49,612 nucleotides of DNA from Lachnospiraceae bacterium (GCA_910575445.1 CAJTFW010000016.1:1-49612); one strand, 5' to 3'. Numbered from the stretch's first letter, positions 18,962-27,825 are shown. Translations and numbers: made by a program. The notes: generated by a model not told the origin, from the letters alone.

Positions 18962-20005
18962 TTACGGAATCATCTCTTCTAGATTGTCAATCGTTACCGG
19001 AATCAGTTCTCTGTAAACATTCTTATCCATCTCTACTCCAGTTTCTTTGTCAATCAAGAGTTGATATATAGTATCGCCACATACATAAGCATTTCCGGTA
19101 ATCGCCACACAAAGTTTATTAAATTCATCGTTCTGCATAGAAGAAATCGTCTCATCTGTCAGGTCAGTGGAGAAGATTCCTACATTCTTGGGATATTCAG
19201 AACCGTAGAAGCCTTTAAATGCCTCGTTAGAGCCAGCTGCTCCGCCTCCTCCAATACAACAGACAACCTTTACATCAGGATGGGACTGTAGGATAGTCTC
19301 CATAGCATTCAATCCCTCTGTGGTATCAATAGCCGGCTGGTTTGCAACAATGGTCGCGTTAGGAGCGATTTCTGCTAGTTTATCCAAGATACCATCTTCT
19401 CTCTGTTTTAAGATAGGAGTCTGTGGATAGCCAAGTACGACAACCTCGCACTCTCCATTTTCAAAAGTCTCATTAATCCACTCTGCTGCCGCTGAGCCGA
19501 TGCCGCAACCAAGATCATAGTTATCAATCAGCCAATTAATATCTGCGTTGGTCATCTCCTCATCCCAGGACACCACCATAATGCCTGCTTCACGGGCTTC
19601 TTTGCAGGCCTCCTCGATAGCATCTGCATCCACTGGATTTACGATAATCGCATCTACATCAGAAGAGATAAAATTCTCAATCTGATCAATCTGTGTATTG
19701 GCATTTTCTTTACAGTCTACTACGGTCACTTCATTTCCGTCTTCTTTGGCTCTCTTTTGGATAGCCTCTGCCTGCTGTGCCCATATCTGGTTACTTAGAG
19801 TCTGAACTGCAAGTCCAATCTTAAGTCCCGTGCCAGTTCCTCTGACCGTATTTGCTGCAGATTCCTCACTCTCACTCTCTGCTGGTGCTTCTTCTGTGCT
19901 TTCCTCTTTGGGAGATGTGGTGTTTGTACTTGTGTCAGAACTGCATCCTACTGCTCCAAGTGTCATGATGGCTGCCAACAGACAGGCTACTACTTTTTTC
20001 CTCAT
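18962..20005 (-). CDS. Sugar-binding lipoprotein of the ribose-type transporter
   Basis: The 347-residue periplasmic-binding-protein-like lipoprotein (RbsB class) has lipobox LGAVGC and an acidic linker. Family features are GLAVQTLSNQIWAQQ, AIIVNPVDADAIEEACKEA, VVSWDEEM and FSTDLTDETISSM. It lies directly upstream of the ATPase gene in the operon. The ligand is a monosaccharide or polyol, not determinable here. Confidence 0.92.
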   Translation of the reverse strand: MRKKVVACLLAAIMTLGAVGCSSDTSTNTTSPKEESTEEAPAESESEESAANTVRGTGTGLKIGLAVQTLSNQIWAQQAEAIQKRAKEDGNEVTVVDCKENANTQIDQIENFISSDVDAIIVNPVDADAIEEACKEAREAGIMVVSWDEEMTNADINWLIDNYDLGCGIGSAAAEWINETFENGECEVVVLGYPQTPILKQREDGILDKLAEIAPNATIVANQPAIDTTEGLNAMETILQSHPDVKVVCCIGGGGAAGSNEAFKGFYGSEYPKNVGIFSTDLTDETISSMQNDEFNKLCVAITGNAYVCGDTIYQLLIDKETGVEMDKNVYRELIPVTIDNLEEMIP

Positions 20006-20069
20006 TTTTCATACGCTCCTTTTATAATATATTTTTATTTATTATGTTTCATGCACTATATTCAAAATA

Positions 20070-21104
20070 TTATTCCACGAAACCGTTGGGTAAGATCACC
20101 CATTTTCCTTGTGCCCTCACCTTTGGTTCTTGTAAAACTTCCTCTAGCTCTTCTAATGTTCTTGTGCCTGCTAACATCGTGGTTACATCAATCTTGTGGG
20201 AATTGATAAGTTCCACTGCACGACCCATATCATAAGGACTGCAATAGGAACCTTTGATAGTCAGCTCTTTCTGAAAGAGTTTGTAGGTCATTAGGTCAAT
20301 CTTGGAATCCACCTTTGTCACTGCAAAGAGAAGGATGGTTCCTCTTTTATCTACAATGTCCACCGCTTCCTCTGAAGTACTCTTAAGTCCGCAGGTCTCA
20401 ATAACTACCTGGATATGACAAAGACCCTTAGCTGCTAATACATCTGCCACTTTCTCCTTGGTGGGATCAATGGTAAAGGTAGCTCCTAACTTTTCTGCCA
20501 TCTTCCGCTTTGCCTCTACTGGCTCCACTAGCACTACCTTGGCAGCTCCTTTCAGTTTTGCCAACTGCATAAGGAGAAGACCAATAGCTCCGCCGCCGTA
20601 GATAAGTACATTGTCACTGACCTTAATATCACTTCTGTCTGCACCGTTGATGCAGCAGGCTAATGGCTCTGCCATAGCTCCTTCTATAAAGCTTACATGA
20701 TTGGCCAGATGATGGATTAGCCGTCCTGGAACTTTACAATATTGTGAAAAACCGCCGTTAATATTGGTTCCAATCGCACCCATATGTTCACAATGTCCCA
20801 TCATGCCATTCGCGCAGTAGTAACATTCATTGCAGTTGTCTGCCGGATCTACACAGACCCTGTCTCCTACTTTACAGCTACTTACTTCGCTGCCTGTCTC
20901 TACAACGATGCCAGAGAACTCATGTCCTTGTATCTGTGGTGGCACAGTGGAAGTAGAACCTTGATCTCCTTCATAGATATGTACATCTGACCCGCAGACT
21001 CCACATGCCATTACCTTGATCAGAACCTCTTTAGGACCAGGCTTAGGAATCTCTCTCTCTAGCACCTTAAGATTCCTCTGTCCAAGAAAAACAGCACTTC
21101 TCAT
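20070..21104 (-). CDS. Zinc-dependent alcohol/polyol dehydrogenase
   Basis: The 344-residue medium-chain dehydrogenase has the catalytic zinc motifs CGVCGSDVHIYEG and GHEFSG, structural cysteines CNECYYCANGMMGHC and Rossmann motif GGGAIGLL. It is only distantly similar to the second dehydrogenase of the same operon. It is the promoter-proximal gene, starting about 65 bp downstream of a consensus promoter and ROK-type operator. With two dehydrogenases and no kinase in view, the pathway may interconvert a polyol and a keto-sugar in two redox steps (inference). Confidence 0.9.
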   Translation of the reverse strand: MRSAVFLGQRNLKVLEREIPKPGPKEVLIKVMACGVCGSDVHIYEGDQGSTSTVPPQIQGHEFSGIVVETGSEVSSCKVGDRVCVDPADNCNECYYCANGMMGHCEHMGAIGTNINGGFSQYCKVPGRLIHHLANHVSFIEGAMAEPLACCINGADRSDIKVSDNVLIYGGGAIGLLLMQLAKLKGAAKVVLVEPVEAKRKMAEKLGATFTIDPTKEKVADVLAAKGLCHIQVVIETCGLKSTSEEAVDIVDKRGTILLFAVTKVDSKIDLMTYKLFQKELTIKGSYCSPYDMGRAVELINSHKIDVTTMLAGTRTLEELEEVLQEPKVRAQGKWVILPNGFVE

Positions 21105-21133
21105 CTTTTCTTCCTCTCTTTTCCAAGTTTGGT

Positions 21134-21166
21134 AACTACTTTATAAAACTGTTTTATTAAGTAGTT
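21134..21166. promoter_or_regulatory. Palindromic operator for the ROK repressor
   Basis: This is a 33-bp inverted repeat: AACTACTT-t-ATAAAAC-t-GTTTTAT-t-AAGTAGTT. Both arm blocks are perfect, with one T·T mismatch position and a single central base. It lies immediately downstream of the -10 box of the dehydrogenase operon, where bound repressor would block transcription. Confidence 0.8.
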
Positions 21167-21168
21167 TT

Positions 21169-21197
21169 ATTATAGCTTTCTAAGTGCATATTGTCAA
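21169..21197 (-). promoter_or_regulatory. Consensus sigma-A promoter of the polyol/sugar operon
   Basis: On the minus strand TTGACA and TATAAT, both perfect, are separated by 17 bp. Such strength makes sense only under tight repression, which the adjoining palindrome would provide. Confidence 0.88.
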
Positions 21198-21213
21198 TAC
21201 AAAAACAAAAAAA

Positions 21214-21252
21214 GCCGGACATTTTGTAAATTATATACAAAATGTCCGACTT
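21214..21252 (-). terminator. Terminator of the ROK regulator gene
   Basis: Minus-strand arms GTCGGACATTTTGTA and TACAAAATGTCCGGC are nearly perfect, followed by a long T-run. It ends the ROK transcript just before the operon promoter. Confidence 0.9.
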
Positions 21253-21279
21253 CGTTTTGTTAAAAACTAATGATACCGT

Positions 21280-22404
21280 TTAGATATTTTTGATATATTC
21301 GTCAATAAAATAACCGGCTGCGCCAATAGAAGCTGTGTCAAACTCCAGTGCACCGTAGCTTAAGTAAGACACATCCCTTAGATAATGGTCATATCCAGCC
21401 ACCCGCTCTCTAATTGTCTCCATGTAAGGCTTTAAATACTTCGCAAGATTCCCTCCTAGAATCAGTCTTTCATCAAAGGAGGTCATAAGATTGTGAATCG
21501 TTAAAGCCAAGTAATCTAGATATTCCTCCCAAGCCGATACATATTCTGGGCGCCCTTCTTTTATACCTTCAAAAAAAGCACTTAAATCTCCCCCAGTAAA
21601 TACTGTTAGATTGTCTGTGGAACAGTAAGCATTGACACAGCCTTTTCGTCCACAAAAGCACTGTTTTCCATGAGGCACCAAAGTGATATGGCCAAACTCT
21701 CCTTTGCGGCAGTTAAGTCCCAATTTTACTTGTCCTTCCCGTTTGATAACCGCACCGCCTACAGAAGGTGAGATATTGAGGTATATCACAGGAGCCTCGA
21801 TATCCATGGCATTGGCCACCGCAGAGCCGGCGCAGACTGCCTCTCTTCTAAGCACTGCCGGATAGGAAAACCAAGCTTTGACAATCTCATAAAAATTTCT
21901 TGGCAGATCCATCTCTTCATGAAGACCATAAATCTTTCTCCCGCTTTCGTCAATAATAGCAGGAAGTGCATAACAGATGCCTAAAATACGCTTTTTTGCA
22001 ATGCGGGTCTCTGTAATCGCATCACTGATAAACTTCTGAAGCCACTGGTAAGAAGCCTCTTCCCCCTTAATCTGAATCTTTTTATGTTTGGTACAAACGG
22101 GAGTCATAGCCAGATTTACGATGGCTAAATCCACATAGTCCTTGGAAATATTAACTCCTACTGCATACTTAGCATCCCTATTGCAACTATACCCCATGGA
22201 CTTTCGACCGCCATTGGAATCCATGGCTCCCTCTTCCTTCACTAATCCCATCTCTTGTAATTCATTCAAGGTACTGGTCACAGTGGGAGCAGTCAACTCC
22301 AATTTGTGAGCAATCCCATTTCTTGACACTACCTCTGAACGCAATAAATATCGAAAGATGTTATTTCTGTTTATTTTTTTGATCTCTGCATTACTAAGTC
22401 CCAT
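21280..22404 (-). CDS. ROK family transcriptional repressor (NagC/XylR type)
   Basis: The 374-residue regulator has an N-terminal winged helix-turn-helix (VSRNGIAHKLELTAPTVTST) and a ROK sugar-binding domain. The zinc site GHITLVPHGKQCFCGRKGC is intact. The phosphate loop (VGVNISKDYV) departs from the kinase consensus, so it senses a sugar rather than phosphorylating it. It lies upstream of the polyol operon in the same orientation but has its own terminator and a related operator in front, suggesting autoregulation. Confidence 0.92.
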   Translation of the reverse strand: MGLSNAEIKKINRNNIFRYLLRSEVVSRNGIAHKLELTAPTVTSTLNELQEMGLVKEEGAMDSNGGRKSMGYSCNRDAKYAVGVNISKDYVDLAIVNLAMTPVCTKHKKIQIKGEEASYQWLQKFISDAITETRIAKKRILGICYALPAIIDESGRKIYGLHEEMDLPRNFYEIVKAWFSYPAVLRREAVCAGSAVANAMDIEAPVIYLNISPSVGGAVIKREGQVKLGLNCRKGEFGHITLVPHGKQCFCGRKGCVNAYCSTDNLTVFTGGDLSAFFEGIKEGRPEYVSAWEEYLDYLALTIHNLMTSFDERLILGGNLAKYLKPYMETIRERVAGYDHYLRDVSYLSYGALEFDTASIGAAGYFIDEYIKNI

Positions 22405-22434
22405 ATGCCACCCCTTTTACCCTCTGTATTCCCT

Positions 22435-22467
22435 CTACTTTTATAAAGTATTTTAATAAGTATTTTA
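22435..22467. promoter_or_regulatory. Second, degenerate ROK operator (autoregulation)
   Basis: The sequence shares the blocks CTACTT, ATAAA and TTTTA-TAAGTA-TTTTA with the palindrome at 21134-21166, with the same spacing. It lies between a minus-strand TATACT box and the ROK gene start. The dyad symmetry is weaker than in the first operator. Confidence 0.5.
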
Positions 22468-22670
22468 ATTGATAGTATAACTTTACTACTTTTCTTATCC
22501 CTGTGCAACCCTAGATTTCCTATACTAGCTTACGTATCCATTTCCCATAATGAGACTCTAGATATGCCAGTGCACATTTAAAAATCTGGTCTGCATTTAG
22601 GCAGCACACTACTTGAGTAGGAATAAGAGAGTTTCTTTAGTAGTCGGTATTGTGAGAAATTTAATTTTTA

Positions 22671-22699
22671 TTGAGAACATTGAAGCTGTATGATAGAAT
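22671..22699 (+). promoter_or_regulatory. Promoter of the 273-residue lipoprotein gene
   Basis: TTGAGA and TAGAAT are separated by 17 bp, about 50 bp ahead of the lipoprotein start codon. Confidence 0.55.
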
Positions 22700-22747
22700 A
22701 AGAAATCATCAAACTAACAAATCGAATTTAATCAAGGAGCGAAATAC

Positions 22748-23569
22748 ATGAAAATCAAAAAAACACCTAAAGCACATATAGCAACTGCTATGGTTTTATC
22801 CACAACATTCTTATTTGTAGGCTGTGGAACTAATACACCAAAAGAAACAGTGCCTAATGTGGTGGAGGAAGAAACCTCAAATAATGAAAGTTTGGTGATA
22901 GAGAATGATAGAAAAGAAGAAAATCAATATAAAAACATAACAAACAAAGAGGATGTAACAGACAATCAAAAAATACCCACTGAAAACATAAACATTTACA
23001 ATGATGTTCTGACGCAATATCGTGACATGGTTCAAAACGACTTTTATGTTAACCTTCGGGATTTAGATACCTATGAAAGCAGTTTTGGAGAGGACATTGG
23101 ATTTGAAATCCGCACACATAAGCAAGATATCTATTACACATTTTATGATATAGATGGAAATGGAACAATGGAACTTATAATTGCAGGAGGAGAAAATGCC
23201 GTATCAAATCCCACCTTTTCCCCTTGGAATTATGATTTATATGGATATGACGGAACTAATGTAGTTCATATTTTTCCAGAAATGGAATTTGGTTACAGAA
23301 CGAATTTTTCGCTTTATGATAATGGAGTGATAGAAGTATTTTACAGTAGCAGTGCTGCGGAATCTAGTGTTGATTTTTACAGAATAAGCACTGATGGATT
23401 TACCCCCGAACTAATGGATTCTTTTACTGCAGTTGGTCATTTAGAAGGAGAAGAACCTGTATTTACGTATTCTCAAAATGGGAATGAAATTACGGAAGAA
23501 GAATACAATGCCAACATTCAAAGCTACAAAATTGCTCTTACAGAATTAGACTGGATACAAATTCAATAA
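22748..23569 (+). CDS. Uncharacterised lipoprotein with a calcium-loop-like motif
   Basis: The 273-residue exported lipoprotein has lipobox LFVGC, then a long Asn/Glu/Lys-rich disordered linker to about residue 85. The folded C-terminal domain contains FYDIDGNGTMELIIAGG, which resembles the Asp-rich calcium-binding loops of dockerin, EF-hand or FG-GAP repeats, and many aromatic residues. Comparable single-domain lipoproteins are frequent in Clostridia without assigned function. AAGGAGCGAAATAC precedes ATG. It is monocistronic, with a strong terminator about 100 bp downstream. Confidence 0.75.
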   Translation: MKIKKTPKAHIATAMVLSTTFLFVGCGTNTPKETVPNVVEEETSNNESLVIENDRKEENQYKNITNKEDVTDNQKIPTENINIYNDVLTQYRDMVQNDFYVNLRDLDTYESSFGEDIGFEIRTHKQDIYYTFYDIDGNGTMELIIAGGENAVSNPTFSPWNYDLYGYDGTNVVHIFPEMEFGYRTNFSLYDNGVIEVFYSSSAAESSVDFYRISTDGFTPELMDSFTAVGHLEGEEPVFTYSQNGNEITEEEYNANIQSYKIALTELDWIQIQ

Positions 23570-23672
23570 AACATACTATGTTAAGATTTTTAACTTTCAC
23601 TTGCTGCTGAGATGGTCAAGCTTTAAATTTGTCCACGAAAGCAGGAGATTATATCTAAATTTCAGAAGAAGC

Positions 23673-23705
23673 AAAATGCCGTAACCTTTGAAGTTACGGC
23701 ATTTT
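23673..23705. terminator. Strong hairpin terminator
   Basis: AAAATGCCGTAAC and its perfect complement GTTACGGCATTTT enclose a short loop, giving A/T tails on both sides, so it could act in both directions. It marks the end of the host lipoprotein unit. Confidence 0.85.
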
Positions 23706-23706
23706 A

Positions 23707-23733
23707 GCGTCCCCAAAAAGATTTGAACTTCTG
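23707..23733 (-). other. tRNA T-arm-like 3' fragment (possible attachment remnant)
   Basis: On the minus strand AGAAG-TTCAAAT-CTTTT folds as a T-stem/loop with the invariant TTC and is followed by TGGGGAC, which could be an acceptor 3' strand. No 5' half (GTCCCCA) or anticodon arm lies nearby. It sits at the boundary between host genes and the accessory block. Confidence 0.2.
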
Positions 23734-23774
23734 TGATTTTGCTATCATATTTCGTAAATTTTACAGACATATAT

Positions 23775-23803
23775 TTGACCCCCTTATATAATCATGTTAG
23801 GAT
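23775..23803 (+). promoter_or_regulatory. Promoter of the unknown two-gene locus
   Basis: TTGACC and TAGGAT are separated by 17 bp, 55 bp ahead of the GTG start at 23858. Confidence 0.45.
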
Positions 23804-23857
23804 AGAAGCACAGGGGCACGCCACAGATGCAAAATCCACTATTTTAAGAAAGGTGCG

Positions 23858-25114
23858 GTGAAAAGCATGAAAGAAGAAAACAAAACACGCAGGGAATTAT
23901 TTTTTAATGATTCCGAGACAAATCTCGTAAAAAAATTTGAGAAATATGAAAAGAGCCTGTTGTGGAAGAAATCAGAGAACTATCAAAAGAACCTACTGTG
24001 CATCCAGGATATAGCAGACAGGCTCCTTGGATACATGAAAGGGCATCAAGCCTCTTTCAAGCCAGAGATCACGGACGAGAACGGAAAATTCAGCCAGGAG
24101 AAGCTTTCCGGTTTTGTGGAAGAACTTTTATCCCGTTGGGCAGCAAAGCAGCGGGAGGGCACATTCACAGATCCGTCCACAGGAGAAAGCATAGTGGAAC
24201 CCTATATCCGGGTGCGGCAGGAACTGTACGGCAGCTATCTCTACGTGGTCATGCGGTGCTGCCTGTGCAAGGGGGATTATGCCCTTGTGACAGGCAGAGA
24301 AATGGAGGTGAGGACGGATTTCGCTTTCCTTCTGGAACAGGCGAAGCGGCTTTGGCGAAGCTGGTGCGTTATGGAAAAACCGGATGAGGGCAAAAAGAAC
24401 GAACTGTTCTGGGGCTATGACGATCAGTTCGGCCTCCATCTTTACCGCGTCCTCTCATGCCCGAAAGCAGGTTATAACAATGGCCTTGATCTGGTTGGGC
24501 GTTTGCCTGTGGATTGCCCCACTTTCCTGACAGATGAAGGCAATGTGAAACGGAATCAATTCAAAAGCATCTACTTAGGTCGCAGACCCTGGTCATTGGC
24601 GAAGAAGGCGGAGGAAGATATCGCCGGGGACAGCCTCGAAGGTGAGGACAGCTATGACGGTGAGGATGGTTATGACACCGAAGACAGCTATGACGAAGAG
24701 AACGGTTATGATATCGAGGACGACTATGACATCGAATACACCTATGACGAAGAGGATGATTATCGCGATGATATGTACTTCCCGGAATACCAGGACGATG
24801 CATGGTATGAGGCAGAGGCGCGTGAGGTACAGAAGCAGGTGGATATCGAGTATCTGGCCATGTCCTTTGAGTCCTCGATTGAATATGTCCGGCACTGCAG
24901 ACGCTTCGTGGAACTGTTTCAGCAGGCGGGACAGGATGTCATGAGGGGCTTCTGCGAAGATCTGGAAGAGATCGTGGCTCTGTATCTGGCTGAGCAGGAT
25001 ATCCCGCCTGTGATGGACACGGATAAGGCACTGGATGTATACAGCGGCATCTATGATGGCCCTTACCGGCAGGCAGAGCGCTACTCAAGGGGGATACGAT
25101 GGAAAAATCTATAA
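23858..25114 (+). CDS. Unknown protein with acidic Tyr-Asp repeat
   Basis: I do not recognise this 418-residue protein. It has no signal peptide or membrane span. Residues 1-250 look globular and helical. Around residues 255-315 lies a very acidic low-complexity run in which short units such as GEDSYDG, EDGYDTEDSYD and EEDDY recur. The C-terminal 100 residues are again helical (SIEYVRHCRRFVELFQQAG). GTG at 23858 is preceded by GAAAGG; ATG three codons on is an alternative. It overlaps the next gene by 16 bp, so the two are co-translated and probably work together. The region is more GC-rich than the host genes to the left, which suggests transfer. Confidence 0.75.
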   Translation: MKSMKEENKTRRELFFNDSETNLVKKFEKYEKSLLWKKSENYQKNLLCIQDIADRLLGYMKGHQASFKPEITDENGKFSQEKLSGFVEELLSRWAAKQREGTFTDPSTGESIVEPYIRVRQELYGSYLYVVMRCCLCKGDYALVTGREMEVRTDFAFLLEQAKRLWRSWCVMEKPDEGKKNELFWGYDDQFGLHLYRVLSCPKAGYNNGLDLVGRLPVDCPTFLTDEGNVKRNQFKSIYLGRRPWSLAKKAEEDIAGDSLEGEDSYDGEDGYDTEDSYDEENGYDIEDDYDIEYTYDEEDDYRDDMYFPEYQDDAWYEAEAREVQKQVDIEYLAMSFESSIEYVRHCRRFVELFQQAGQDVMRGFCEDLEEIVALYLAEQDIPPVMDTDKALDVYSGIYDGPYRQAERYSRGIRWKNL

Positions 25115-27114
25115 GAGGAATTCGTGAGACTTACTTCTATGACCTGATTGACGACTATCGGAAACAGGGGGAAAAATCTTTCCTGTACAGAAGCTTTTGG
25201 GCCGAGAATACCAGGGAACTGCTGAAAGAGTGCCTGCCACCGCTTTCGAAGAAGAATTTCAGAAAACAGATGGAGGAACTAAGCAGAGGATTTCTTGAGT
25301 TTCTGGCAGATGAAAAGAACGAACCAAAGCAGATGAGAGAACATTTTGCCCAGCTTCCAGAAGATGTGAAAAAACTGCTGAAAGTGCATCTCCCACAGCT
25401 TCCAGAGAGCAGCATAAAGCTGCTGAAGGAACACTTTAGACAGCTTCCAGAAGAAGTGGAAGAACTGTTGACGGGATGCTTCCCCTGGCTTTTGGAAGAA
25501 GAAACTTCATGGCTAAAGTACGGAGCCAAAATCCGGGGGCTTCTGAAAGAAAATATGCTAAAGCGCCCGGAGTGGGCACGTGAAGTGCTGATACGAAAAC
25601 CGCCCCAGAGGGCGCAGAACAGACAAGGGACAGAAAAGGAAAAGCAGAAGAAGGAGCGCCGGGATTTCTGGAAGGAACTTATGCAAAATGATGCCGGCTA
25701 TGAAGCGGGGCTGATTACGGATACGGAATATTACCTGTGGCTGACAGAGTATCTGGCAGTACGCGATATTTATTATAAAGATATCAGTATAGCCGACGGA
25801 CATACGTGGTTGTATAAGCTGCTGCGTATGGGATTGGGACGGGAACTTGAGGAGTCTGTAAAGCTGGACGAAATCCGAAAGCTTGAAAAAGAAACCCAGA
25901 GACTTGAAAAAGAGATCCAAAAGCTTGAAAAAGAAATTATGGAGAGGAAAGAATCTTTGGAGCGCGAAGGCGCCGAAATGACTGAAATTCTTAAAAAGCT
26001 TGAAAAATCCCGGGCGCGCAAAGAATCCAAAAAACTCGAAAAAATCAGGGAACTTGAAACGCTTAAAAAACCCAAAGAACCCGGAGAGTCCAAAACACTT
26101 CAAAAGGGCAACCAGAACATCCGTGATAAGGCGGGCGTAGAGCGAGATCTGGCAGAACTGGCAGAGAAGGTTTGGAGTGAGGCAAAAACAGGAAACAAAG
26201 AAATTTCCAACCGGCTGCATGACCTGAAAATCAAGATAAGAACCAAAAAAGACATCCGAACGGTGGACTACCTGCCATGGCTGACCAAAAAACTGGAAAA
26301 GATGGCGGTTCACATTAAAATCAAGACCTGGCTGCAAGACAATGGATATCCCCTTGGGGAGGAGGACAAGCTTAAGAATCTCTTGCAGGAACGCCGGAAG
26401 CAGGACTTCTCCATGCGGCTTTTCGGAGCGTACTGTGACAGTGAGAAAGGTTATGATTTCATCGGAAAGGAAGAGGGCGGCAAGAAATCCGATGAAGGCT
26501 GGACCGTGAGAAACGGATTCTGTGTGTGGGAGCCGGATGGCTTTGAGAATTACCGTCAGGAGCTTCTGCAGGCTTTGGAACAGGAAGGCAAGGAGAATTT
26601 CTACTTTCCGCTGGCCATGGATCTGCACAGCGGCTGTGTCTTTTTCCTGGCAGGGAAGGAATACTACGCGAACGTGTATGAGAAGAGCGAAAAGGCGGAA
26701 CTGAAAAAGAAATATTATAAGGAAGATGCCTTTTTCTGCTACGACTTTCTGCGACTGGATAAGAAAAACTCCGATGATCCAGAAGTAACATTCCAGCTGC
26801 AGCCCACCTTTCACGAAAATGCCGGAAAAAGCTATGAAGATGTTCTGAGCAAATTCAAATGGTACTGCGGAAGCGGACGTAGCATACAGATGGAGTCCCA
26901 GAATATAGACAACGGAATAGGATATTACTTTGAAGATGTGGACAAGATTCCCCGCAAAAAAATCAAGGCATGTAATGAAGAGAGTTTCATTGGTATTCCG
27001 AAAGCGTTTTGGTGGGCTTTTGATGGCTTGGAAGACGTGGAGCCAAGTCAGATGGCGAAGAACGACTTCAAACGGACACAGAAAAAGATTGCAGAAGACA
27101 TCCTGCACCGCTGA
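25099..27114 (+). CDS. Unknown coiled-coil protein with short helical repeats
   Basis: I do not recognise this 671-residue cytoplasmic protein. Residues 80-150 carry about three units of roughly 20 residues with the pattern H-F-x-QLPE-x3-LL (HFAQLPEDVKKLL, HLPQLPESSIKLL, HFRQLPEEVEELL), probably helical hairpins. Residues 250-330 form a charged coiled coil built on RKLEKE-type heptads. The C-terminal 250 residues look globular (YFPLAMDLHSGCVFFLAGKE, KFKWYCGSGRSIQME). The start overlaps the upstream 418-residue gene. No nuclease, ATPase or membrane motif is visible. A long antisense open frame here is a by-product of Lys/Glu-rich codons. Confidence 0.75.
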   Translation: MEKSIRGIRETYFYDLIDDYRKQGEKSFLYRSFWAENTRELLKECLPPLSKKNFRKQMEELSRGFLEFLADEKNEPKQMREHFAQLPEDVKKLLKVHLPQLPESSIKLLKEHFRQLPEEVEELLTGCFPWLLEEETSWLKYGAKIRGLLKENMLKRPEWAREVLIRKPPQRAQNRQGTEKEKQKKERRDFWKELMQNDAGYEAGLITDTEYYLWLTEYLAVRDIYYKDISIADGHTWLYKLLRMGLGRELEESVKLDEIRKLEKETQRLEKEIQKLEKEIMERKESLEREGAEMTEILKKLEKSRARKESKKLEKIRELETLKKPKEPGESKTLQKGNQNIRDKAGVERDLAELAEKVWSEAKTGNKEISNRLHDLKIKIRTKKDIRTVDYLPWLTKKLEKMAVHIKIKTWLQDNGYPLGEEDKLKNLLQERRKQDFSMRLFGAYCDSEKGYDFIGKEEGGKKSDEGWTVRNGFCVWEPDGFENYRQELLQALEQEGKENFYFPLAMDLHSGCVFFLAGKEYYANVYEKSEKAELKKKYYKEDAFFCYDFLRLDKKNSDDPEVTFQLQPTFHENAGKSYEDVLSKFKWYCGSGRSIQMESQNIDNGIGYYFEDVDKIPRKKIKACNEESFIGIPKAFWWAFDGLEDVEPSQMAKNDFKRTQKKIAEDILHR

Positions 27115-27206
27115 GGTGATGGAAATCTTATGGTAAGCTGACAGAGCGGATGAATTTACTGTCGATGGAGCGCTCTGTTAAAATACAATGATTCAGACCA
27201 AAATGT

Positions 27207-27266
27207 GGCTATCCCAAAAGGTGTCAGAGAGACTGACCTAAGAGCCTTTGAGGGATAGCCCTTTTC
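27207..27266 (+). terminator. Terminator after the unknown two-gene locus
   Basis: GGCTATCCC-AAAAGG pairs with CCTTT-GAGGGATAGCC, with a smaller inner stem GTCAG/CTGAC, and a T-rich tail follows. The rest of the gap to 27468 holds a weaker inverted repeat (ACAGAGCG/CGCTCTGT, about 27147-27178) and no gene. Confidence 0.75.
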
Positions 27267-27468
27267 TGTACTGCTGTTCATTTGGAAAGACTGTTTTTGA
27301 AAATAGCTTGGTGCTGAAGGTGCTTAGCCATCTGCCACATCTGTGGGGTTGGTTCCACACATTTCTCTATTTTTATTTGTAATAATTACGAACACTATTA
27401 TAAGCTCCTGCTATACTATTCACTGTAAGACAGGCACCTTGAAAAAAATAGAGAAAGGATGAACACTT

Positions 27469-27825
27469 ATGAAAACCTTCAACAGCATCGAAAAAAATTA
27501 CCATAAACAGCGCGCTCTGGCCTACATTGTATATATGATGGCAGGAAGCTACTTTTCCTTGAGCAGCTCCGCCTTCAGTCCCTTGAATCTGTATCTACAT
27601 TACGCAGAAATGCCCCGGGAAAAGCAGTATCAATACGAGTCCCGCGTCATCTCTTCCATGGAGGCACTCGGCAAAGAATTTCTGCAAAACATCGCTACCC
27701 TCCGCTGCAATGTCCGCTACAGGCTCTGCGGCGATGATATCCTTTTGGAGTTTTGCACCGGCGGCTTTGAAGGCCTCCAGTGCCGCATCCAGAAAAACTG
27801 CACTTTTCAGCTTGCCCCCCTATAG
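27469..27825 (+). CDS. Small unknown protein of the accessory cassette
   Basis: This 118-residue soluble protein has no recognised family. It is mostly helical with a Tyr/Cys-rich C-terminal half (LRCNVRYRLCGDDILLEFC). GAAAGGATGAACACTT provides a ribosome site ahead of ATG. It stands about 210 bp before the VirD4-like gene in the same direction, with higher GC than the host genes. Whether it belongs functionally to the cassette is unclear. Confidence 0.6.
   Translation: MKTFNSIEKNYHKQRALAYIVYMMAGSYFSLSSSAFSPLNLYLHYAEMPREKQYQYESRVISSMEALGKEFLQNIATLRCNVRYRLCGDDILLEFCTGGFEGLQCRIQKNCTFQLAPL

Noticed and set aside
24640-24800. Regular short repeats that might be a CRISPR array or minisatellite
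   Set aside because: They are degenerate codons for the acidic Tyr-Asp repeat within an intact reading frame. There are no constant repeats with unique spacers.
25558-27108. 516-codon open frame on the minus strand
   Set aside because: It is antisense to the 671-residue gene. The Phe/Leu-rich product mirrors Lys/Glu-rich codons on the coding strand, and it has no ribosome site.
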